Both the position numbers and the translations under genes were made by a program. The notes beneath the pieces were generated by a model, which was given only the letters and a program-made list of their open reading frames with translations, was not told the DNA's origin and did not search any database. A stretch of 64,000 nucleotides of DNA from Methylophilus glucosoxydans (GTDB lineage: Bacteria; Pseudomonadota; Gammaproteobacteria; Burkholderiales; Methylophilaceae), in assembly GCF_042676145.1 (NCBI RefSeq), contig NZ_JBHTJW010000003.1, positions 62,001-126,000 on the forward strand. Reading direction: 5' to 3'. Within the stretch, counting starts at the first letter, position 1. Each line of letters starts with the position of its first letter. Positions 57,941 through 64,000 of this stretch are shown one piece after another.

Positions 57941-59398
57941 ATGAGTGCGACTGCTGAAGTAAAGGTCAACGGCGCAGAGCTGATTCAGGAGGTGTTAAAA
58001 GCCTATCCTGAAAAGTCCGCCAAAAAACGTGCAAAACATTTGAATGTGTATGAAGAAGGCAAATCCGAGTGTGATGTGAAATCCAACATCAAATCGCTGC
58101 CAGGGGTAATGACCATCCGTGGTTGTGCCTACGCCGGTTCCAAAGGCGTGGTATGGGGCCCGATTAAAGACATGGTGCATATCTCGCACGGCCCGGTCGG
58201 TTGCGGCCAGTATTCCTGGGCGTCACGCCGTAACTACTACATCGGTACCACCGGTATCGACACCTTCGGCACCATGCAGTTTACCTCCGACTTCCAGGAA
58301 AAAGACATCGTGTTTGGCGGTGACAAAAAACTGGAAAAAATTATTGACGAGATTCAGGTACTGTTCCCGCTCAACAAGGGCATTACCGTGCAGTCCGAGT
58401 GTCCAATTGGTCTGATCGGCGACGACATCGAAGCCGTGTCCAAGAAAAAAGCCAAAGAGTATGAAGGCAAAGTGATTGTACCTGTGCGTTGCGAAGGCTT
58501 CCGTGGCGTGTCGCAATCGCTGGGTCACCACATCGCCAACGACGCCGTGCGCGACTTTGTGTTTGACAAAACTGACCCGGAAAAAAACAAATTCGAGTCC
58601 AGCCCGTATGACGTGGCGATTATCGGCGACTACAACATTGGTGGCGATGCCTGGTCCAGTCGCATCCTGCTCGAAGAAATGGGCCTGCGCGTGATCGCCC
58701 AATGGTCCGGTGACGGCTCGATTGCCGAGCTGGAAAACACGCCCAAGGCCAAGCTCAACATCCTGCACTGCTACCGCTCGATGAACTACATCAGCCGCCA
58801 CATGGAAGAGAAGTACGGGATTCCATGGGTAGAGTACAACTTTTTTGGCCCATCCAAAATCGAAGAATCCCTGCGCAAGATTGCCAGCTTCTTTGACGAC
58901 AGTATCAAGGAGAAAACAGAGCAGGTCATTGCCAAATACAAGGCACTGACCGATGCCGTGATTGCCAAGTACAAACCACGCCTGCAAGGCAAAAAAGTCA
59001 TGCTGTTTGTCGGTGGCCTGCGTCCCCGTCACGTGATTGGTGCCTATGAGGATTTGGGCATGGAAGTGGTGGGTACCGGCTACGAGTTTGGCCACAACGA
59101 TGACTACCAGCGTACCACTCACTACGTTAAGGACGGCACGCTGATCTATGACGATGTGACCGGCTACGAGTTTGAGAAGTTTGTGGAAGCCGTGCAACCA
59201 GACCTGGTCGGTTCCGGCATCAAGGAAAAATACGTGTTCCAGAAAATGGGCGTGCCTTTCCGTCAAATGCACAGCTGGGATTATTCCGGCCCTTACCACG
59301 GCTATGACGGCTTTGCGATTTTTGCCCGTGACATGGACATGGCGATTAACAACCCGGTATGGGGCTTGACCAAAGCGCCATGGCAACAAGCGGCTTAA
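57941..59398 (+). CDS. nifD: nitrogenase molybdenum-iron protein alpha chain NifD
   Basis: The 485-residue subunit holds FeMo-cofactor. P-cluster ligands are in RGCAYAGSKGVVWGP, HGPVGCGQYSW and later, and cofactor ligands are the Cys in LNILHCYRSMNY and the His in FRQMHSWDYSGPYHG. AGGAGA precedes the ATG. The motifs are of molybdenum nitrogenase, consistent with nifV downstream. nifK follows after 14 bases. Confidence 0.98.
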   Translation: MSATAEVKVNGAELIQEVLKAYPEKSAKKRAKHLNVYEEGKSECDVKSNIKSLPGVMTIRGCAYAGSKGVVWGPIKDMVHISHGPVGCGQYSWASRRNYYIGTTGIDTFGTMQFTSDFQEKDIVFGGDKKLEKIIDEIQVLFPLNKGITVQSECPIGLIGDDIEAVSKKKAKEYEGKVIVPVRCEGFRGVSQSLGHHIANDAVRDFVFDKTDPEKNKFESSPYDVAIIGDYNIGGDAWSSRILLEEMGLRVIAQWSGDGSIAELENTPKAKLNILHCYRSMNYISRHMEEKYGIPWVEYNFFGPSKIEESLRKIASFFDDSIKEKTEQVIAKYKALTDAVIAKYKPRLQGKKVMLFVGGLRPRHVIGAYEDLGMEVVGTGYEFGHNDDYQRTTHYVKDGTLIYDDVTGYEFEKFVEAVQPDLVGSGIKEKYVFQKMGVPFRQMHSWDYSGPYHGYDGFAIFARDMDMAINNPVWGLTKAPWQQAA

Positions 59399-59412
59399 GA
59401 GGAGAACTGAAC

Positions 59413-60972
59413 ATGAGCCAGAATGCTGATAAGGTTTTAGACCATTTTGAACTGTTTCGCGAACCCGAATATACGGAAATGTTCGCCAACAAGAAAAAGA
59501 ATTTTGAATTTGCCGTGCCTGCCGACGAGGTGAAAAAGCAGGTGGAATACGCCAAAACGCAAGAGTACAAAGAGAAAAACTTTGCCCGCGAAGCGTTGAC
59601 CGTGAACCCGGCAAAAGCATGCCAGCCACTCGGGGCCGTATTTGCTGCGAATGGTTTTGAAGGGACATTGCCCTTTGTGCACGGCTCACAAGGCTGCGTG
59701 GCATACTACCGCTCGCACTTCAGCCGTCACTTTAAAGAGCCGACTTCCTGCGTGTCCTCTTCCATGACGGAAGATGCAGCCGTGTTTGGTGGCTTGAACA
59801 ACATGATTGATGGTTTGGCCAACTCGTATAGTTTGTACAAACCAAAAATGATTGCGGTTTCTACCACCTGCATGGCCGAGGTGATCGGCGATGACCTTAA
59901 CGCCTTTATCAAGACCTCACGCGAAAAAGGCTCCATCCCGGCCGACTATGATGTGCCGTTTGCCCACACGCCAGCGTTTGTCGGCAGCCATATCACCGGC
60001 TACGATAACGCGCTCAAAGGCATTCTCAACTACTTCTGGGATGGCAAAGCCGGCACCGTGCCAGCCTTAGAGCGCAAGCCTAATGACAGCATTAACTTTA
60101 TCGGCGGCTTTGACGGCTACGTGGTCGGCAACAACCGTGAAGTGAAACGCATGTTCAACGAGTTTGGCATCACCCCAACCATGCTGTGCGATCCGTCCGA
60201 CGCCTGGGATACGCCGACCGATGGCGAGTTCCGCATGTATGATGGCGGCACCACACTGGAAGACACTGCCAACGCCATTCATGCCAAAGGCACCATCGTC
60301 ATGCAGTCCATCTGCGCCGAAAAAACCGCCGAGTACATCCAGGGTAAGGGCCAGGAGGTGATCAAGCTGCATCACCCGGTCGGCGTTAAAGGCACGGATG
60401 AGTTTCTGATGGCTATTTCCAAACTGTCAGGTAAGCCTATTCCTGCCAGCCTGACCAAAGAGCGTGGCCGTCTGGTGGATGCCATTGCCGACTCGAGTGC
60501 CCATATCCACGGCAAGAAATTTGCCCTGTATGGTGACCCTGACCTCATGCTTGGCCTGACCGGTTTTCTGCTGGAACTGGGTGCTGAGCCAACCACGGTA
60601 CTCTCCACCAATGGTGACGATGCCTGGGCCGCCAAGGTACAGGCTCTGTTTGACGCCAGCCCGTTTGGCAAAAATTGCAAGGTCTATCCGAAGAAAGATC
60701 TGTGGCACATGCGCTCCCTGTTGTTTACCGAGCCTGTCGATTTCCTGATCGGCAACACCTACGGTAAATACCTGGACCGCGACACCGGTATCCCGCTGAT
60801 CCGTTTGGGTTTCCCGATTTTTGATCGCCACCATAAACACCGCTATCCGGTGTGGGGCTATCAAGGTGCCCTCAACGTGCTGGTCACTATCCTGGACAAG
60901 ATTTTTGACCAGATGGACATCAGCACCAATGGCATCGCTACCACCGATTACAGCTTCGATATTATCCGCTAG
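59413..60972 (+). CDS. nifK: nitrogenase molybdenum-iron protein beta chain NifK
   Basis: The 519-residue partner of NifD forms the other half of the P-cluster. It shows FELFREPEYTEMFANKK, ACQPLGAVFAANGFEGTLPFVHGSQGCVAYYRSHFSRHFKEP (parts) and MTEDAAVFGG, with the C-terminal TNGIATTDYSFDIIR. The ATG at 59413 is chosen because GAGGAG lies about ten bases upstream; the frame is open to 59359, which overlaps nifD. The operon ends with a terminator at 61077. Confidence 0.98.
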   Translation: MSQNADKVLDHFELFREPEYTEMFANKKKNFEFAVPADEVKKQVEYAKTQEYKEKNFAREALTVNPAKACQPLGAVFAANGFEGTLPFVHGSQGCVAYYRSHFSRHFKEPTSCVSSSMTEDAAVFGGLNNMIDGLANSYSLYKPKMIAVSTTCMAEVIGDDLNAFIKTSREKGSIPADYDVPFAHTPAFVGSHITGYDNALKGILNYFWDGKAGTVPALERKPNDSINFIGGFDGYVVGNNREVKRMFNEFGITPTMLCDPSDAWDTPTDGEFRMYDGGTTLEDTANAIHAKGTIVMQSICAEKTAEYIQGKGQEVIKLHHPVGVKGTDEFLMAISKLSGKPIPASLTKERGRLVDAIADSSAHIHGKKFALYGDPDLMLGLTGFLLELGAEPTTVLSTNGDDAWAAKVQALFDASPFGKNCKVYPKKDLWHMRSLLFTEPVDFLIGNTYGKYLDRDTGIPLIRLGFPIFDRHHKHRYPVWGYQGALNVLVTILDKIFDQMDISTNGIATTDYSFDIIR

Positions 60973-61076
60973 TCTGTGATTGAAAACCTACCGGGTAGGG
61001 CGGTCCGATGTCTGGCCCGGTAGCCATGTAGTCCTGTCTCTTCCCCCACTTTGCAATGATCGATTGTTGAGTGTTT

Positions 61077-61103
61077 AAGCCTCCCACTAGGGAGGCTTTT
61101 TTT
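61077..61103 (+). terminator. intrinsic terminator of nifHDK
   Basis: AAGCCTCCC-ACTA-GGGAGGCTT followed by T residues; nine-base stem about 105 bases after the nifK stop. It shows that nifHDK ends here and nifV starts a new unit. Confidence 0.9.
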
Positions 61104-61192
61104 GTGCGAAGGCACTGACCGTCGGTGTACATGCCGATTCCACATCAGTCGATGGACTGGCACCCAGACATTCACGACATAACCCATCCGTT

Positions 61193-61208
61193 TGTCGCAA
61201 ACCTTACA
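61193..61208 (+). promoter_or_regulatory. NifA upstream activator sequence of nifV
   Basis: TGTCGCAAACCTTACA (TGT-N10-ACA; A in place of the central T). It lies about 85 bases upstream of the sigma-54 promoter at 61277. Confidence 0.65.
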
Positions 61209-61276
61209 ATCAAAATAGTCAGTAAATATATTGTTAACTCATTGTTTTTAAATGGATATAAAAGCTATACATAGCT

Positions 61277-61292
61277 TGGCACAGCCTGTGCT
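61277..61292 (+). promoter_or_regulatory. sigma-54 promoter of nifV operon
   Basis: TGGCACAGCCTGTGCT: -24 TGGCAC and -12 TGC with correct spacing (G in place of the first T of TTGC). The ATG of nifV is 33 bases downstream. Confidence 0.75.
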
Positions 61293-61324
61293 ATCTCTAG
61301 GGTAATACATGCGGAGATGTCACG

Positions 61325-62473
61325 ATGCGACAAAGCAAGCCAGTCATCAACGATACCACCTTGCGCGATGGGGAACAGACGGCGGGGGTGGCGTTTAGCC
61401 GTGAGGAAAAATTGCGAATTGCTTTGGCGCTGGCGGAGATTGGGGTGCCAGAGCTGGAGGTGGGCATCCCGGCCATGGGCGAGGCGGAAATTGCCGATAT
61501 ACGCGCAATTGCGGCGTTGCAATTGCCGACCAGGCTAATGGTTTGGGGGCGTATGACCGAGGGCGATTTGCTGGCATGTTTGCGCACCGGGGTGCGTCAT
61601 GTGAATTTGTCCTTGCCGGTGTCGGATTTGCATATTGAGCGCAAATTGCGGCGTGACCGGGCGTGGGTGTTGCAGCAGGTGGCGCAGGTGGTCTCGCAGG
61701 CGTGTCAAGAGGGCTTGCAGGTGTCAGTGGGCGGTGAAGATGCTTCCCGCGCCGACCCGCAGTTTTTGCAGCAGGTGGTGGCGGTGGCCGAGACGGCGGG
61801 CGCTTGCCGCTTTCGTTATGCCGATACCCTGGGCGTCCTTGATCCGTTTACCACGTATGAGCGCATTGCGGCTTTGCGTGCGGTCACTCCGCTGGACATC
61901 GAAATGCATGCGCATGACGACCTCGGCCTGGCCACTGCCAATGCATTGGCGGCAATTCGTGCCGGGGCCAGCCATGTCAACACCACGGTCAATGGCCTGG
62001 GTGAGCGGGCGGGCAATACGCCGCTGGAAGAAGTGGTGACCGCCTTGTGGCGCATCCACGGGCTGGATGTGGGGCTGGACATGCATGCCTTTCCAGAGAT
62101 TTCGCAGCTGGTGGCGCAGGCGTCGGGCCGGGCCGTGGCGCTCAATAAAAGCATCGTCGGTGCGGCGGTGTTTACCCATGAGTCCGGCATGCATGTCGAT
62201 GGCCTGCTCAAAGACCCGGCCACCTACGAAGGCTTTGACCCGGCTGCAGTCGGGCGAGAACGGCATCTGGTGCTGGGCAAGCATTCCGGTAGCCACAGTG
62301 TGCGCCATGTCTATGCGCAGCTGGGTATACGCGTGCAACATCACGAAACCGAATGGCTGCTGCAACGCATACGCCAGTTTGCAGTGAACACCAAGCGCAG
62401 CCCGGCCAGTGATGAGCTCAAACTGTTTTATCTCGAAGGCCAGACCACACCGGGGAGACTGTCATGCATGTAA
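61325..62473 (+). CDS. nifV: homocitrate synthase NifV
   Basis: The 382-residue enzyme condenses acetyl-CoA and 2-oxoglutarate into homocitrate, the organic ligand of FeMo-cofactor. It has the DRE-TIM barrel motif INDTTLRDGEQTAGVAFS, MHAHDDLGLATANALAAI, NGLGERAGNTPLEEV and the AVNTKRSPASDEL end. GGAG precedes the ATG. It heads a unit with nifP and nifW, and the next gene starts ten bases before its stop. Confidence 0.95.
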   Translation: MRQSKPVINDTTLRDGEQTAGVAFSREEKLRIALALAEIGVPELEVGIPAMGEAEIADIRAIAALQLPTRLMVWGRMTEGDLLACLRTGVRHVNLSLPVSDLHIERKLRRDRAWVLQQVAQVVSQACQEGLQVSVGGEDASRADPQFLQQVVAVAETAGACRFRYADTLGVLDPFTTYERIAALRAVTPLDIEMHAHDDLGLATANALAAIRAGASHVNTTVNGLGERAGNTPLEEVVTALWRIHGLDVGLDMHAFPEISQLVAQASGRAVALNKSIVGAAVFTHESGMHVDGLLKDPATYEGFDPAAVGRERHLVLGKHSGSHSVRHVYAQLGIRVQHHETEWLLQRIRQFAVNTKRSPASDELKLFYLEGQTTPGRLSCM

Positions 62474-63216
62474 ATTCGCCAGTGCAGTCTGGCTTGCTAG
62501 CCCTGTTGCGCGAAGACCTCGCCTGCGTGTTTGAGCGTGATCCGGCTGCACGCAACCGGCTGGAAGTGTTGCTGACCTATCCCGGCTTGCACGCTACCTT
62601 GCTGCACCGTATCTCGCATGGCTTGTGGCGGCATGGCTGGCGGTTTGCTGCGCGCTGGCTGAGTTATGTCACGCGCATGCTGACACAGATTGATATCCAC
62701 CCTGGTGCCAGCATCGGCCGCCGCTTTTTTATCGACCATGGCTGTGGTGTTGTTATCGGCGAAACCGCGGTGGTCGGCAACGATGTCACCCTGTATCACG
62801 GCGTGACGCTGGGCGGTGTGTCGTGGAATCCGGGCAAGCGGCATCCTACCCTGTGCGATGGTGTCATGGTCGGCGCAGGTGCCAAAATTCTTGGGCCGGT
62901 GGTGGTGGGCGCACGGGCCAGGGTAGGCGCCAACTCGGTGGTCATCCATGATATTCCGGCCAGGATGACGGTGGTCGGTATCCCCGGTCGCGTGGTGCTG
63001 CCTGACAACGCCAGACGCCAGCCACAGCAGGGCATAGACCTCGACCACCATCTGATGCCGGACCCGGTGGGCAAAGCGGTCACAGCTTTGCTAGACCGTA
63101 TTGATCAACTGGAGCATACCCTGGCGGCGATGCGTGACAACCAGCAAGCCGCTTCCGAAGCCTTGATACAGCACAGCGTCGCCGAGGCGCGTGCACGCAA
63201 ACGTTTCGATTCCTGA
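62464..63216 (+). CDS. nifP: serine O-acetyltransferase, NifP type
   Basis: The 250-residue enzyme makes O-acetylserine for cysteine, raising sulphur supply for nitrogenase clusters. It has the hexapeptide-repeat left-handed helix with IDIHPGASIGRRFFIDHGCG, VVIGETAVVGNDVTLYHGV, TLGGVSWNPGKRHPTL and VGAGAKILGPVVVG. These are CysE hallmarks. Placement inside the nif operon, overlapping nifV by ten bases, marks it as the nif-dedicated copy (NifP); a housekeeping CysE would be elsewhere. The C-terminal tail is helical and variable. Confidence 0.9.
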   Translation: MHVNSPVQSGLLALLREDLACVFERDPAARNRLEVLLTYPGLHATLLHRISHGLWRHGWRFAARWLSYVTRMLTQIDIHPGASIGRRFFIDHGCGVVIGETAVVGNDVTLYHGVTLGGVSWNPGKRHPTLCDGVMVGAGAKILGPVVVGARARVGANSVVIHDIPARMTVVGIPGRVVLPDNARRQPQQGIDLDHHLMPDPVGKAVTALLDRIDQLEHTLAAMRDNQQAASEALIQHSVAEARARKRFDS

Positions 63217-63250
63217 GCCTGCATTTCCTTTTTATGTTTGGAGAACCCTG

Positions 63251-63586
63251 ATGAGTGCCTTGTTATCACAGATGCAATCTTTTTCTGCTGCCGAAGAGTT
63301 TTTCGCGTTTCTCGGTGTCGCCTATGACCCGCAGGTGGTACATGTCAATCGCCTGCATATCCTCAAACGCTTTCAGCAATATCTGGTGCGTGACCCTGTG
63401 AGCCAGACCTTGCCCGAGAACGAGCAGCGCAATGCCTATCAGCGCTTGTTGCATGCGGCTTATGACGACTTCGTGCGCTCCAACGCCGCTACTGAAAAAG
63501 TGTTCAAGGTGTTTCAGGAAGCCGATGGCAGCAAGACTTTTAATCTCAACAGTCTGAAACAAACATTGCCTTCACAACGTGCCTGA
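63251..63586 (+). CDS. nifW: nitrogenase-stabilising protein NifW
   Basis: The 111-residue protein helps protect and assemble the MoFe protein. It has the family pattern QSFSAAEEFFAFLGVAYDPQVV, HILKRFQQYL, YQRLLHAAYDDFVRS and VFKVFQEADGSKTFNL. GGAG precedes the ATG at 63251, and the frame upstream overlaps nifP without a start of its own. It ends the nifV-nifP-nifW unit, since a new NifA site and sigma-54 promoter follow. Confidence 0.9.
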   Translation: MSALLSQMQSFSAAEEFFAFLGVAYDPQVVHVNRLHILKRFQQYLVRDPVSQTLPENEQRNAYQRLLHAAYDDFVRSNAATEKVFKVFQEADGSKTFNLNSLKQTLPSQRA

Positions 63587-63588
63587 TT

Positions 63589-63604
63589 TGTCGGGTTTGC
63601 GACA
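63589..63604 (+). promoter_or_regulatory. NifA upstream activator sequence of fixA
   Basis: TGTCGGGTTTGCGACA, exact TGT-N4-T-N5-ACA and one base different from the site upstream of nifH. Confidence 0.82.
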
Positions 63605-63671
63605 AATAATTTTAATGTGAGTTTTGCTTATAACTGACTGATTTTTATATATAAAAATAATTTTTTTAGCA

Positions 63672-63687
63672 TGGCATGGTTGTTGCA
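63672..63687 (+). promoter_or_regulatory. sigma-54 promoter of fixA
   Basis: TGGCATGGTTGTTGCA, full TGGC-N7-TTGCA match, 71 bases upstream of the fixA ATG. Confidence 0.85.
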
Positions 63688-63758
63688 ATACTGAAATAAA
63701 GGGCCGGGTGTTTCTGGTCTGTCATCCAGGTAAAGTCAGGCAAAAGGAAGGATTCGAT

Positions 63759-64000
63759 ATGCATATTGTGGTTTGTATCAAGCAGGTGCCAGACAGTGCA
63801 CAAATTCGGGTGCACCCGGTGACCAACACCATTATGCGTCAGGGGGTGCCGACCATTGTGAACCCGTATGATTTGTTCGCGCTGGAAGAAGCGTTGCGCC
63901 TGAAAGATGAATATGGTGCGCGCGTGACCGTGCTCACCATGGGGCCACCGATGGCCGAGGCGGCCTTGCGCAAGGCGATTTCTTATGGCGCAGACGATGC
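63759..64000 (+). CDS. fixA: electron-transfer flavoprotein FixA, beta subunit (3' end outside window)
   Basis: The first 80 residues are visible: MHIVVCIKQVPDSAQIRVHP, then GVPTIVNPYDLFALEEALRL and VTVLTMGPPMAEAALRKAISYGADD (parts). This is the N-terminal AMP/FAD-binding half of an ETF beta subunit, and AAGGAAG lies upstream of the ATG. With a NifA site and sigma-54 promoter it is the nif-linked FixA and not the housekeeping EtfB. FixAB(CX) bifurcates electrons from NADH to the ferredoxin or flavodoxin that feeds NifH. The rest of the operon lies beyond 64000. Confidence 0.9.
   Translation, partial: MHIVVCIKQVPDSAQIRVHPVTNTIMRQGVPTIVNPYDLFALEEALRLKDEYGARVTVLTMGPPMAEAALRKAISYGADD

Noticed and set aside
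58223..59704. Long open frame on the minus strand across nifD
   Set aside because: It is antisense to nifD with no ribosome site and an implausible Val/His-rich composition; it follows from nifD codon bias. The same holds for 4116-5117 under the sensor kinase and 13054-14202 under pgm.

Overview
The window looks like the chromosome of a nitrogen-fixing methylotroph of the betaproteobacterial family Methylophilaceae (Methylophilus, Methylovorus or Methylobacillus type). The evidence is two short pqqA genes encoding one identical 23-residue PQQ precursor, a PQQ-type beta-propeller protein beside a MoxY-like sensor kinase and its regulator, a set of housekeeping proteins of proteobacterial type, and a nif region under NifA and sigma-54 control. 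The genus is inferred; no rRNA or tRNA gene was seen.

Layout. 1-935 is the 3' part of a secreted YVTN beta-propeller gene. 936-3900 is an accessory, mostly AT-rich stretch. It holds a secreted ankyrin-like protein, a REP-associated transposase between two inverted REP palindromes, and two minus-strand gene cassettes bounded by an intact 60-bp integron attC site, a cassette junction and a truncated attC. No integrase is visible. 4290-12139 holds the MoxYX-like two-component system, umuC, two paralogous UmuD-like genes, an alpha/beta hydrolase, TauE and RDD membrane proteins and both pqqA copies. 12335-29577 is mainly housekeeping: pgm, a BepA-like protease, an AlgC-type mutase with iscX, AsmA, glyA-nrdR, ribD, tatD, an mtnA plus FucA-like aldolase pair, and the N-end-rule transferases bpt and aat with a possible ADP-ribosyltransferase-fold gene. 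29787-37740 holds a GGDEF-EAL protein, YgiQ, a Tle1-like DUF2235 hydrolase and a GumN/TraB protein. 37789-44458 is an envelope and stress block: two response regulators, a CHASE3-type kinase, DUF883 and YqjE-like proteins, two BON proteins, a lipocalin and two glycine-zipper proteins. 44555-51732 holds a Gdx/SugE exporter, the divergent pair rsuA and a TrmH-family methyltransferase, hslO, a Fur-boxed TonB receptor and gluQ.

52076-64000 is the nitrogen section. amtB has a sigma-54 promoter and an NtrC-like site. Facing it on the minus strand is an operon: truncated haemoglobin, unknown protein, draT, draG, ArsC-like nitrogenase-associated protein. This operon diverges from nifHDK across a 434-bp region containing one NifA upstream activator sequence and sigma-54 promoters in both directions. 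nifV-nifP-nifW and the start of fixA follow, each unit with its own NifA site and sigma-54 promoter. The set makes sense as one machine: nitrogenase, its homocitrate cofactor supply, its electron supply, and an ammonium switch-off circuit (AmtB, DraT, DraG).

The most unusual observations are the integrase-less cassette cluster broken by a REP-RAYT unit; a perfect 24-bp inverted repeat that gives rsuA and the TrmH-family gene mirror-image -10 boxes and start codons; probable leaderless promoters on those genes and on both UmuD-like genes; and the haemoglobin and unknown protein placed ahead of draTG.
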